This document shows, piece after piece, positions 1-6,869 of a stretch of DNA of 11,507 nucleotides. Position 1 is the stretch's first letter. Each line of letters opens with the position of its first letter. The stretch spans positions 1 to 11,507 of the forward strand of contig ONFW01000245.1 of assembly GCA_900317215.1 (NCBI GenBank), written 5' to 3'. A program made the translations under genes and the position numbers. The notes below the pieces were generated by a model. It saw only the letters and a program-made list of their open reading frames with translations. It was not told where the DNA came from and did not search any database. The DNA comes from an uncultured Eubacteriales bacterium (GTDB lineage: Bacteria; Bacillota; Clostridia; Oscillospirales; Acutalibacteraceae).

Positions 1-478
1 AACTGATTCTGAAGCCTGTGTTTTTGCCAGGACCGCAAGAAAGGTCAGGCTCAGTATTCCTAAGACACTCTATAAAAACGAGCCTGCGCTGCTGCGTCAG
101 AAAAGGGATATCTCTGTTTTCGGACTTTGTCTGCCCGCGTCTTTACAAGACAGTCCTGAGGGAGAGTATTCTATACGAACAGAGAGAACTCAACTGACTC
201 TGCTCGGACACGGGCTTCCGCTGTATATGACCTCCGAAAGCCTGCAAACATATATAAAAAAGCCCGTAGAGCTTAAATCTCCACAGGCTGAGGAATTATT
301 AAAGAACAAGCTTGCTCTGTATGAGCTGTTTATGCTCTCAGAGACTAACAAAGGAAAGGTACTGAGCAGGAACATATCCATGAAAGAAGACAAGGACAGC
401 TATACTCTTGAAGCCGTGTATGAGCTTGAAGAGGACGTGTGCGTTAAAACCGTTATCAGTCTTGACGGGGAGCCATGA
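1..478 (+). CDS. yqfD: Sporulation protein YqfD-like, C-terminal part (5' end outside window)
   Basis: The frame is open from base 2 to a TGA at 476-478, giving 158 residues with no start needed inside the window, so this is the 3' part of a longer gene. The order of landmarks resembles the C-terminal half of YqfD: a basic beta-rich stretch, then LLGHGLPLY, then a helical segment rich in Ala, Glu and Leu (SPQAEELLKNKLALYELFML), then a G-K-V strand and a final pair YTLEAVYELEEDV. YqfD is a conserved endospore-former membrane protein of uncertain biochemical role. The N-terminal membrane part cannot be seen. No cysteine or catalytic motif stands out. The last 23 bases overlap the convergent YitT gene. 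The family call rests on remembered pattern resemblance only, so it is moderate. Confidence 0.55.
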   Translation, partial: TDSEACVFARTARKVRLSIPKTLYKNEPALLRQKRDISVFGLCLPASLQDSPEGEYSIRTERTQLTLLGHGLPLYMTSESLQTYIKKPVELKSPQAEELLKNKLALYELFMLSETNKGKVLSRNISMKEDKDSYTLEAVYELEEDVCVKTVISLDGEP

Positions 479-1391
479 CCGGCTCTGTAGGGATAGTATC
501 CTCCAGACCGATAGGCTCACCGTTTGCATCGTGCTTTATGCGCCCTGTCTTTTTCACATGATTGCCGATTATCTCGGAAACATCGCTTATTGCAATAAAG
601 GCCGAGGAGTCGATAGTCTTGATGATCTCCTTGAGCTCGTGTATCTCGAATCTCGTAAGAACACAGTAAAGAACTACCTTTTTTCCTGTTACAAGACCCT
701 CGCCTTCCATTATGGTCACAGTTCTGCCGAGACGCTGATATATCTTTTCGGAGATCTCCTTTGCATCATTGGTGATTATCATTGCGGCCTTTGTCTGCTC
801 CATGCCCGACTCAACAATGTCAAGTATCTTTGAGGTGATGAAGTAGGTCAGCAGACTGTACATTGCCCTGTCCGCACCGAAAATAAAGCCTACTGCGGTA
901 AAGATCAGCACATTGAAGATCAGAACGGTCTGGCCGACAGGAAGCTTGAATTTCTTGTTCAGCAGGATAGCTACCGTCTCAGTACCGTCAAGACAGCCGC
1001 CGAACCTGATCACAAGACCCACGCCGAGTCCAAGGATAACTCCTCCGAAGGATACCGCAAGAAGGGGATCTGAGGTCGCGTTCTGCATGGGCGCAAATAC
1101 TTCAAGAAACACCGAGAAAAGCACCATTGCCCATACAGCCTTGACAATAAATTTTTTGCCCATTTTTCTTGTGCCTATTATAAGAAAGGGTGTATTGAGC
1201 ACAACGGTAAGAATACCGAGGGGGATCCCTGTGAGATTATTGATGATAATGCCTATTCCGACAACTCCGCCGTCAAGTATGGTGCATGGCACAAGAAATT
1301 CCTCAATAGCAAAAGCTGCCACTATCGCTCCCAGAGAGACTCCTATAAATTCAAGGATCAGCTTCATAACTTTTTTCTTGTTTATTGTCAA
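456..1391 (-). CDS. YitT family membrane protein (DUF161 + DUF2179)
   Basis: A 311-residue protein of unknown transport or sensing function. Residues about 10-190 hold roughly five hydrophobic segments (near 12-30, 42-72, 83-100, 112-130 and 153-172) with family-typical glycine patterns such as LDGGVVGIGIIINN (39-52), NTPFLIIGTRKMGKKF (66-81) and RFGGCLDGTE (129-138). Residues about 200-280 form the soluble DUF2179 domain, with the motif IMEGEGLVTGKK (227-238). The last 30 or so residues are hydrophilic and extend past the usual end of the domain. The ATG at 1391 is preceded by AAGGGG (1401-1406) nine bases away. The radical SAM stop lies 18 bases upstream and this ribosome site sits in the gap, so the two genes are very probably co-transcribed. 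The 3' end overlaps the convergent yqfD-like gene and no terminator is visible. Family call secure; function unknown. Confidence 0.9.
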   Translation of the reverse strand: MTINKKKVMKLILEFIGVSLGAIVAAFAIEEFLVPCTILDGGVVGIGIIINNLTGIPLGILTVVLNTPFLIIGTRKMGKKFIVKAVWAMVLFSVFLEVFAPMQNATSDPLLAVSFGGVILGLGVGLVIRFGGCLDGTETVAILLNKKFKLPVGQTVLIFNVLIFTAVGFIFGADRAMYSLLTYFITSKILDIVESGMEQTKAAMIITNDAKEISEKIYQRLGRTVTIMEGEGLVTGKKVVLYCVLTRFEIHELKEIIKTIDSSAFIAISDVSEIIGNHVKKTGRIKHDANGEPIGLEDTIPTEPVMAPRQD

Positions 1392-1400
1392 TTATCTCAA

Positions 1401-1406
1401 CCCCTT
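1401..1406 (-). promoter_or_regulatory. Ribosome binding site of YitT-family gene
   Basis: AAGGGG on the minus strand, nine bases before the ATG at 1391. It lies between the radical SAM stop (1410-1412) and the YitT start, which supports the chosen start and translation from a shared transcript. Confidence 0.7.
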
Positions 1407-1409
1407 ACT

Positions 1410-2285
1410 TCAAATATCAAAATCAGGAACGTAGCTTTCCTTTGCAGATGAAAGCTCCTGAACGTAACCGTCAAGCCCCAGCTCCTCATATTTCATGAGC
1501 ACCTTATCATATTCACGGGCAGTTATCCGCCTGCCAAGCTCCTTGAACTCCGATGCTCTGCCCATGGGAATGTATTGTCCCATAAGACTGACAAGTATAT
1601 CTTTGTCAAATTCCCTTTTCAAAAGCTCAAGCACACCTATCGAGTTCTTAGTATGCTGAGGAAGAATCAGATGACGCACTATCGTGCCGCTTTTCATCAT
1701 GCCGTCATCATCAAAAACGGGCGCACCCGTCTGCCTGACCATTTCCTTAATCGCAAGGAGGGCTGCTTCGGGATAGTCCTCCGCTCCCGAAAATCGCCTT
1801 GACAATTCAGGATCAATATATTTCATATCGGGAAGATAAATATCGACTATCCCTTCAAGGCGTCTGAGCGTCTGAGGCCTTTCATATCCTCCCGTATTAT
1901 ACACCACGGGTATTCCCGGCTTATAAAGCTCAAAGCAGCGTATTATGCTCTCAATATATGGCGTGGGACTTACAAGATTGATATTGTGTACTCCCTGCTC
2001 TTCAAGCCGTTTTATCTCGTCAGAGAGCTGTTCAACCGTAAGCGTTCTGCCGTGACGCTCCTGACTTATTGCATAGTTCTGGCAGAACACACAGCTAAGA
2101 ACACAGCCTGTAAAGAATATCGTTCCTGAACCCTTGGTGCCGCTTATGCACGGCTCCTCCCAAAAATGCGGGGCGCAGCGCGCGACCCGCGGCAGAGTGC
2201 CGAGTCCGCAGTATCCCCTGCCCTGAGTATCGCTTCTGGCGGCTGAGCACCTTCTCGGGCAGAGAGCGCATATATAATCACTCAT
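1410..2285 (-). CDS. PflX-type radical SAM protein (COG1313 family)
   Basis: A 291-residue iron-sulfur protein related to pyruvate formate-lyase activating enzymes. The radical SAM cluster motif is C61-V-L-S-C65-V-F-C68, followed by QNY. An N-terminal cysteine set (C6, C9, C13, C26, in ALCPRRC and GYCG) is also typical of the COG1313/PflX group and may bind a second metal or cluster. Other family landmarks are HFWEEPCISGTKGSGT, HNINLVSPTPY (100-110), YNTGGYE (129-135) and VDIYLPDMKY (148-156), and length is normal for the family. The substrate of this family is not established; an adjacent AdhE does not prove it activates anything fermentative. A GTG nine bases further upstream (2294) is in frame but lacks a ribosome site, whereas the ATG at 2285 has GGTGATC in front. 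The gene follows adhE across a hairpin and precedes the YitT gene by 18 bases. Confidence 0.88.
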   Translation of the reverse strand: MSDYICALCPRRCSAARSDTQGRGYCGLGTLPRVARCAPHFWEEPCISGTKGSGTIFFTGCVLSCVFCQNYAISQERHGRTLTVEQLSDEIKRLEEQGVHNINLVSPTPYIESIIRCFELYKPGIPVVYNTGGYERPQTLRRLEGIVDIYLPDMKYIDPELSRRFSGAEDYPEAALLAIKEMVRQTGAPVFDDDGMMKSGTIVRHLILPQHTKNSIGVLELLKREFDKDILVSLMGQYIPMGRASEFKELGRRITAREYDKVLMKYEELGLDGYVQELSSAKESYVPDFDI

Positions 2286-2288
2286 AAA

Positions 2289-2295
2289 GATCACC
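2289..2295 (-). promoter_or_regulatory. Ribosome binding site deciding the radical SAM start
   Basis: GGTGATC on the minus strand matches the 3' part of the canonical AGGAGGTGATC and sits three bases before the ATG at 2285, so the guanine core is at the usual distance. The alternative GTG start at 2294 lies inside this element and has only TGCAATACG before it. This favours the ATG. Confidence 0.6.
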
Positions 2296-2305
2296 GTATT
2301 GCAGA

Positions 2306-2335
2306 AAAGCGCTGTACGTTTCAGTACAACGCTTT
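2306..2335 (-). terminator. Terminator or attenuator hairpin after adhE
   Basis: Twenty bases after the adhE stop there is an inverted repeat: arms AAAGCG-x-TGTAC and GTACA-x-CGCTTT around a six-base loop, 11 paired bases with one mismatch. On the minus strand the 3' arm runs into TTTTCT, a short uridine tract. It therefore looks like an intrinsic terminator for adhE. No obvious promoter lies between it and the radical SAM gene, so partial read-through may be what expresses the next two genes. Confidence 0.65.
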
Positions 2336-2354
2336 CTATAGTCTTCAGAATGGA

Positions 2355-4982
2355 TCACTTGCCGTAGTATGCCTTGAGATACATCTCCTTGATCTCTGAC
2401 ATAAGAGGATATCTCGGATTAGCGCCTGTACACTGGTCGTCAAAAGCACGCTCTGTCATTTCATCAAGAGAAGCAAGGAATACATCCTCCTGGATCCCGT
2501 AATCTGCGATCGTCTTCTTAATGCCGCATTTCTCCTTGAGCTCTTCGATCTTTGCGATGAAGTTCTCAAAGGTCTCGTTGTCGTCCTTGCCGGCAAAGCC
2601 GAGGAAACGGGCGCACTCGCAGTATCTTTCAAGAGCGTGCGGATACTGATACTGTGAGAAGGTACCCATTTTGGGAGGAACGGGAACAGCGTTGTAGCGC
2701 ATTACGTCAGTTATAAGCAGAGCGTTTGCTACACCGTGAGGAATATGGTGGAACGCGCCGAGCTTATGAGCCATGGAGTGACATACGCCGAGGAAGGCAT
2801 TTGCAAACGCCATTCCTGCAAGTGTAGAGGCAGTCGCCATTTTCTCTCTTGCGATAGGATCGTTTGCGCCGTTCTCATAAGCCGAGGGCAGATAATCAAA
2901 TATGTTCTTCATTGCCTTAAGAGCAAGACCGTCGGTATACTCTGTTGCCATGATAGAAGCATAGGCCTCGAGAGCATGAGTAAGAGCATCTATACCGGAA
3001 GCGCTTGTAAGACCCTTGGGCTGGTTCATCATGTTGTCGGCATCAATGATAGCCATGTTGGGAAGAAGCTCGTAGTCGGCAAGCGGGTACTTGATGTTTG
3101 TCGTCTCATCGGTGATTACCGCAAAGGGAGTCACCTCGGAGCCTGTTCCTGACGAGGTCGGGATAGCAACGAAATAAGCCTTTTCGCCCATTGTCGGGAA
3201 GGTATAAATCCTCTTGCGGATATCCATGAAGTCCATAGCCATTTTCAGGAAGTCTGCATCCGGATGCTCATAGAGCACCCACATGATCTTTCCTGCGTCC
3301 ATTGCGGAGCCGCCGCCCAGAGCAATTATCACATCAGGCTCAAACAGCTCCATAGCCTTTGCGCCCTCCTTTGCGGAAGCAAGGGTCGGGTCGGGCTGTA
3401 CGTTATAGAAGCAGGTGTGCTGAATGCCCATTTCGTCAAGCTTTGCCTCAATAGGCGCAACATAGCCGTTCTTATAGAGGAAGGAGTCGGTAACGATGAA
3501 AGCCTTCTTCTTATGCATTACTGTGCCAAGCTCGTCAAGAGCAACAGGCATACAGCCTTTTTTAAAGTACACCTTCTGGGGTGTTCTGAACCAAAGCATA
3601 TTCTCTCTCCTCTCAGCGACAGTCTTGATGTTAAGAAGGTGCTTTACACCGACGTTCTCGGACACCGAGTTTCCGCCCCATGAGCCGCAGCCGAGTGTAA
3701 GCGAGGGAGTGAGCCTGAAGTTATACAGATCACCGATACCGCCCTGTGAGGAGGGTGTGTTGATGAGTATACGGCAGGTCTTCATAGCATTGTAATGCTT
3801 CTCGATCTTTTCCTTCTGCGCAGGATGGATAAAGAGTGATGAGGTGTGACCGTAGCCGCCGTCAGCTACAAGCTGAGCCGCCTTTGCAAGCGCCTCGTCA
3901 AAGCTTTCGGCCTTGTACATAGCAAGCACGGGAGAGAGCTTTTCATGTGCAAACTCCTCGCTTATATCTACAGAATCGACCTCACCGATGAGCACCTTTG
4001 TGCTCTCCGGCACGGATACGCCCGAAAGCTCGGCGATCCTGTGAGCCTTCTGACCAACTATCTTAGCATTCAGCGCACCGTTGATGATAATAGTTTTTCT
4101 GACCTTATCAAGCTCCTCGCCCTTGAGGAAGTAGCAGCCTCTGTCAGCAAATTCCTGCCTTACGGCATCGTAAATATCCGCAAGCACGGTCACGCTCTGC
4201 TCAGATGCACAGATCATGCCGTTATCAAAGGTCTTGGAGTGAATTATGGAGTTTACGGCAAGCCTGATATCAGCAGTGCTGTCTATGATAACAGGTGTAT
4301 TGCCTGCACCAACGCCGAGAGCGGGCTTGCCCGATGAATATGCAGCCTTAACCATTCCGGGGCCGCCTGTGGCAAGTATCGTATCGGAGGTCTTCATAAG
4401 CTCGTTTGTAAGCTCGAGTGAAGGAACATCTATCCATGCGATGATATTCTCAGGCGCTCCTGCCTTTACAGCAGCATCGAGAACTATTTTTGCGGCAGCT
4501 ATTGTAGACTTCTTTGCGCGGGGATGCGGGCTGATGATGATACCGTTCCTTGTTTTGAGGCATACAAGAGCCTTGAAAATTGCGGTAGAGGTCGGGTTGG
4601 TAGTAGGAATGACAGCTCCGATAACACCAATGGGCTCAGCTATCTTTTTTGTTCCGAAGGCGGGATCATATTCGATAACGCCGCAGGTCTTTGTGTTCCT
4701 GTAGGTGTTGTAGATATACTCGGCAGCATAGTGGTTCTTGATGACCTTATCCTCAACTACGCCCATACCTGTTTCCTCAACAGCCATTTTTGCAAGGGGG
4801 ATCCTCGCCATGTTCGCAGCTACAGCCGCCGCTCTGAAGATCTCGTCCACCTGCTCCTGAGTATAGGAGGCAAATTTCTTCTGCGCCTCTTTTACCTGTG
4901 CAAGCTTTGCGTTGAAGCTGTCAAGATCGTCAACCAGACCGCTCACTGTCTTAGCCTCGACTTCAATTTCATTCTTAGCCAT
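2355..4982 (-). CDS. adhE: Bifunctional acetaldehyde-CoA / alcohol dehydrogenase AdhE
   Basis: An 875-residue cytoplasmic enzyme that reduces acetyl-CoA to acetaldehyde and then ethanol with two NADH; the family assembles into helical spirosomes. Residues about 1-440 are the CoA-acylating aldehyde dehydrogenase, with the nucleotide-binding stretches TGGPGMV (205-211) and GVGAGNTP (223-230) and catalytic C258 in DNGMICASEQS. Residues about 465-870 are the iron-dependent alcohol dehydrogenase, with GGGSAMDAGK (556-565) and predicted iron ligands D665, H669, H735 and H749. The spacing of these (4, 66, 14) equals that of E. coli AdhE D653, H657, H723, H737. Both active sites look intact and the length is normal. 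The ATG at 4982 is preceded by GGAGG eight bases away. A consensus promoter with a Rex-like operator lies about 110 bases upstream, and a hairpin follows the stop. Confidence 0.98.
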   Translation of the reverse strand: MAKNEIEVEAKTVSGLVDDLDSFNAKLAQVKEAQKKFASYTQEQVDEIFRAAAVAANMARIPLAKMAVEETGMGVVEDKVIKNHYAAEYIYNTYRNTKTCGVIEYDPAFGTKKIAEPIGVIGAVIPTTNPTSTAIFKALVCLKTRNGIIISPHPRAKKSTIAAAKIVLDAAVKAGAPENIIAWIDVPSLELTNELMKTSDTILATGGPGMVKAAYSSGKPALGVGAGNTPVIIDSTADIRLAVNSIIHSKTFDNGMICASEQSVTVLADIYDAVRQEFADRGCYFLKGEELDKVRKTIIINGALNAKIVGQKAHRIAELSGVSVPESTKVLIGEVDSVDISEEFAHEKLSPVLAMYKAESFDEALAKAAQLVADGGYGHTSSLFIHPAQKEKIEKHYNAMKTCRILINTPSSQGGIGDLYNFRLTPSLTLGCGSWGGNSVSENVGVKHLLNIKTVAERRENMLWFRTPQKVYFKKGCMPVALDELGTVMHKKKAFIVTDSFLYKNGYVAPIEAKLDEMGIQHTCFYNVQPDPTLASAKEGAKAMELFEPDVIIALGGGSAMDAGKIMWVLYEHPDADFLKMAMDFMDIRKRIYTFPTMGEKAYFVAIPTSSGTGSEVTPFAVITDETTNIKYPLADYELLPNMAIIDADNMMNQPKGLTSASGIDALTHALEAYASIMATEYTDGLALKAMKNIFDYLPSAYENGANDPIAREKMATASTLAGMAFANAFLGVCHSMAHKLGAFHHIPHGVANALLITDVMRYNAVPVPPKMGTFSQYQYPHALERYCECARFLGFAGKDDNETFENFIAKIEELKEKCGIKKTIADYGIQEDVFLASLDEMTERAFDDQCTGANPRYPLMSEIKEMYLKAYYGK

Positions 4983-4990
4983 AGTTCTGT

Positions 4991-4995
4991 CCTCC
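4991..4995 (-). promoter_or_regulatory. Strong ribosome binding site of adhE
   Basis: GGAGG on the minus strand, eight bases before the adhE ATG. It fixes the start and suggests efficient translation. Confidence 0.75.
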
Positions 4996-5024
4996 GTTTT
5001 TTTATTTCTTTTACAGTATATTAC

Positions 5025-5054
5025 AAAGAATACCGATTTACGGTATTATTCTTT
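5025..5054 (-). promoter_or_regulatory. Hairpin in the adhE 5' leader
   Basis: The arms AATACCG (5041-5047 read on the minus strand) and CGGTATT (5029-5035) pair around a five-base loop. AAAG and CTTT extend the stem to 11 pairs with a three-base bulge. It starts about 40 bases after the predicted transcript start and ends about 42 bases before the ATG. The following sequence is not uridine-rich, so it is not a terminator. It could stabilise the mRNA, be an RNase site, or be a DNA operator. Role unknown. Confidence 0.45.
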
Positions 5055-5099
5055 ATACTATTATACACCCTTTTTATGAAGGTTTCTATGTGTAAATTA

Positions 5100-5128
5100 A
5101 TTATATTTATTTGTTAAAAAGTTGTCAA
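5100..5128 (-). promoter_or_regulatory. Consensus housekeeping (sigma-A) promoter of adhE
   Basis: On the minus strand TTGACA (5128-5123) and TATAAT (5105-5100) are separated by exactly 17 bases, a perfect match to the vegetative consensus. The predicted start of transcription is near 5093, giving a leader of about 110 bases. Such an unusually strong core promoter usually needs a repressor, and an operator-like sequence does cover the -35 box and spacer. Confidence 0.8.
5111..5128 (-). promoter_or_regulatory. Candidate Rex (NADH-sensing repressor) operator
   Basis: The minus strand reads TTGACAACTTTTTAACAA. The Rex consensus in Clostridia is TTGTTAA-N4-TTAACAA: the right half matches 7 of 7 and the left half 5 of 7, with the correct four-base centre. 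It overlaps the -35 box and most of the spacer, so binding would block RNA polymerase. Rex control of adhE is well known in Clostridia. A rex gene is not in the window, so the assignment is an inference from the motif and the gene it controls. Confidence 0.6.
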
Positions 5129-5228
5129 TATAATTATTTCACGAAATTGCCTTTTTCCTTTTTTTCTATGTTTTAGATAGATTATATTCCTTTGACAGCA
5201 AAAATTCATCTGAATTCATACTTCGGTA
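5129..5228. other. AT-rich intergenic stretch upstream of the adhE promoter
   Basis: About 100 bases between the stop of the YesL-like gene and the adhE -35 box, with no plausible gene. It holds poly-T/poly-A runs that could act as an UP-like element, a short palindrome ATTTCACGAAAT (5136-5147) just upstream of the -35 box, and a very weak hairpin (5203-5216) 12 bases after the preceding stop. Confidence 0.5.
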
Positions 5229-6149
5229 TCAGCTCTGCTGTGTGTTTTTTCTGACCTCTATCATTTTAATGACCGTCTTTCGTTTAACAGTTTTGCCGTT
5301 GAGAAAAACATATTCCTCCGGATCTCCTGCAGCAAGAGGCTCAAGCTCTTCTATCGTAAGCTCCTCGTCCTTCTGCTTATCAAGCCTTTTCTGTTCCTCG
5401 CGCCTTGATTCCTGCGAGAAGGGAGAGATCACATACTTATCGACTGTCTGATATGAATTAAACACGATAATATACATTATAAGCGTGGGCAGGGAAAGAA
5501 GACACAGTATGCCGTATACCACAAGCAAAGGTATAAAGCTGTTTATCAGCGCTGCAATCGAATACATAAAAAACGCAACAAACAGCAGGGCAAAAAGGGT
5601 CTTGAGATGATTAACTATCCCCTTGCCTACAAGTAATATTGAATTCTTGAATATATCGGCAAAGCCGAGCTCTACCGACACCGACATGGTCAGCGCGGAA
5701 AACTCGATAAGAACGAACAGCAGCGATGTAAGGGAGATTATTATAAGATAAAATGTAACTGCGCCGCTGTCCGCCTGACGGTTGAGCGCCAGCATCACGA
5801 ACATTCCCGAGGTGAGAGCATAGAGCAGGATCGAGTTTATCAGAAAAAACAGCCAGTTATCCTTTATACCACTGAAAAAATCCTTTACGGGTCTTACAGC
5901 TTTCTCAGCCGTCAGCTTTCGGCAGACATTGGTCAGGCCTGCAAAAAACGGAGACATGAACGGTATGAGGAGAAAGATTATGAACCAGCTCAGGTTCTCG
6001 ACAAATTGAGAGATAAGCACAAGTATTCCTATGAAAACCGCAAGCGGGATACAGAATAACAGATTAGAAAGCAGCAGCCTTCCGTAATTTGAAAAATATC
6101 CCGAAAAGAAATCGGACAGACTGTACTTTCTGCTACCGGTAACGGACAT
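5229..6149 (-). CDS. Polytopic membrane protein, YesL-like (DUF624-like)
   Basis: A 306-residue protein of unknown function. After a short N-terminal stretch with FFSGYFSNYGRLL there are about six hydrophobic segments spread over residues 25-235. The first half resembles YesL/DUF624: an N-terminal NLLFCIPL segment, then SPFFAGLTNVCRKL, then the amphipathic FFSGIKDNW before the third segment. The C-terminal 70 residues are hydrophilic and strongly charged (QESRREEQKRLDKQKDEE), so probably cytoplasmic. This tail and the 306-residue length exceed the usual YesL length of roughly 210. An ATG at 6170 is also in frame but has no ribosome site; the ATG at 6149 has AAGGAAG at the right distance and was chosen. 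The gene starts 36 bases after the spoIIM-like stop, so the two probably form an operon, which hints at, but does not prove, a sporulation-time role. Confidence 0.75.
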   Translation of the reverse strand: MSVTGSRKYSLSDFFSGYFSNYGRLLLSNLLFCIPLAVFIGILVLISQFVENLSWFIIFLLIPFMSPFFAGLTNVCRKLTAEKAVRPVKDFFSGIKDNWLFFLINSILLYALTSGMFVMLALNRQADSGAVTFYLIIISLTSLLFVLIEFSALTMSVSVELGFADIFKNSILLVGKGIVNHLKTLFALLFVAFFMYSIAALINSFIPLLVVYGILCLLSLPTLIMYIIVFNSYQTVDKYVISPFSQESRREEQKRLDKQKDEELTIEELEPLAAGDPEEYVFLNGKTVKRKTVIKMIEVRKNTQQS

Positions 6150-6156
6150 TTTGACA

Positions 6157-6163
6157 CTTCCTT
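6157..6163 (-). promoter_or_regulatory. Ribosome binding site deciding the YesL-like start
   Basis: AAGGAAG on the minus strand, seven bases before the ATG at 6149. The alternative ATG at 6170 is preceded by GCTATGCTATA, which has no ribosome site. Confidence 0.6.
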
Positions 6164-6185
6164 GAATCATTATAGCATAGCTGTA

Positions 6186-6812
6186 TTAAAATCGGAACAG
6201 CCATGAAAAAGATATTGAACACAGCACATCAGTAAGGCTCGAGACCGCGCACAGCAGCATAAGTCTGAGCATGGTGAGGGCATAAGAGCTTAGCTGAGCC
6301 CTCGGGTCGTCCTTTACTGGTGAACGGACGAGGAGCATTACAGAGCTGAGTGATTTTTTGAATGAATGCAGGGCAGCCATTGAAACAACTGCACAGGAGA
6401 TGAACATTCCGGGCAGGATCACGAGAAGATTATAGAAGAAGCCTCTCATTCCATAGGCAGCACAGACAAAGCCTGCAGTAAGCCCGTAACCATAGCCCTT
6501 GAAAAAAGGTATCAGGATACACAGCGCTCCTCCCCACAGCGATAGCCCGAGCAAAAAGGCTGCAAGCATGAATACCGTGACTGAGGAAAACGATGATATG
6601 AACAGAGACAAGATACCCTGACTGCTACGCAGCTCGAGATTTGTCAGAAATATGAAATCGAGCCTTTTCAGCATTCCGTCATCGGCGCTCCTGCTGCTCA
6701 GGGAGCCGAATACAGTGCCAATTGCTGCAGCAAGGAAAAACAGGATAAACGGACCGTTTTTTCTGAGTACCGCTATTCTTTTTACCGCGCTTGAAATAAC
6801 CGCTCTTTTCAT
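6186..6812 (-). CDS. spoIIM: Stage II sporulation protein M-like membrane protein
   Basis: A 208-residue, very hydrophobic protein with about five membrane segments (near 22-38, 68-90, 92-120, 125-148 and 178-200). The core FLLGLSLWGGALCILIPF (86-103) followed by KGYGYGLTAGF (105-115) and NLLVILPGMFIS (128-139) is the signature of the SpoIIM/DUF95-like family, and the length is close to B. subtilis SpoIIM (about 214). SpoIIM belongs with SpoIID and SpoIIP to the complex that remodels peptidoglycan during engulfment of the forespore, in the mother cell under sigma-E. SpoIID and SpoIIP are not in the window. The ATG at 6812 follows AGGGGG (6822-6827). A candidate sigma-E promoter lies between metH and this gene, and an inverted repeat can mask its ribosome site. 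Other SpoIIM-like proteins exist in non-spore contexts, so the exact role is inferred. Confidence 0.8.
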   Translation of the reverse strand: MKRAVISSAVKRIAVLRKNGPFILFFLAAAIGTVFGSLSSRSADDGMLKRLDFIFLTNLELRSSQGILSLFISSFSSVTVFMLAAFLLGLSLWGGALCILIPFFKGYGYGLTAGFVCAAYGMRGFFYNLLVILPGMFISCAVVSMAALHSFKKSLSSVMLLVRSPVKDDPRAQLSSYALTMLRLMLLCAVSSLTDVLCSISFSWLFRF

Positions 6813-6819
6813 ACTTTAG

Positions 6820-6869
6820 ATCCCCCTGTTTTTATGAGGTAGTTAATCGTATGAAACAACAGGGAGGAT
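6820..6869 (-). promoter_or_regulatory. Inverted repeat that can mask the spoIIM ribosome site
   Basis: The minus strand carries ATCCTCCCTGTT (6869-6858) and AACAGGGGGAT (6830-6820). They pair over 11 bases with one bulged T around a 27-base loop. The second arm contains the spoIIM ribosome site AGGGGG (6827-6822). No uridine tract follows, so it is not an intrinsic terminator. Only transcripts that begin upstream of 6869, such as read-through from metH, would contain both arms. Confidence 0.55.

Noticed and set aside
408..1434. Long plus-strand open frames (408-833 and 913-1434) opposite the YitT gene
   Set aside because: They show no recognisable protein pattern, have no ribosome site that I can see, and lie opposite a well-conserved membrane protein gene whose codon pattern explains them.
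5060..5065. A second TATAAT on the minus strand upstream of adhE
   Set aside because: The sequence 17 bases upstream is TAGAAA, not a -35 box, and a perfect promoter lies 40 bases upstream. It may be only AT-rich background.
2736..5117. Several plus-strand open frames opposite adhE, up to 197 codons (4524-5117)
   Set aside because: AdhE is unmistakable over the whole stretch. Frames opposite a highly expressed gene with biased codons are commonly open, and these proteins look like random sequence.
5192..5197. TTGACA on the plus strand, with TTCATA 17 bases later
   Set aside because: It points toward the 3' end of the YesL-like gene, with no plus-strand gene to drive, and the -10 is poor.
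5203..5216. Weak hairpin AATTC-AGAT-GAATT followed by TTT after the YesL-like gene
   Set aside because: Only five pairs, four of them A-T. It is too weak to call a terminator, although it lies where one would be expected.
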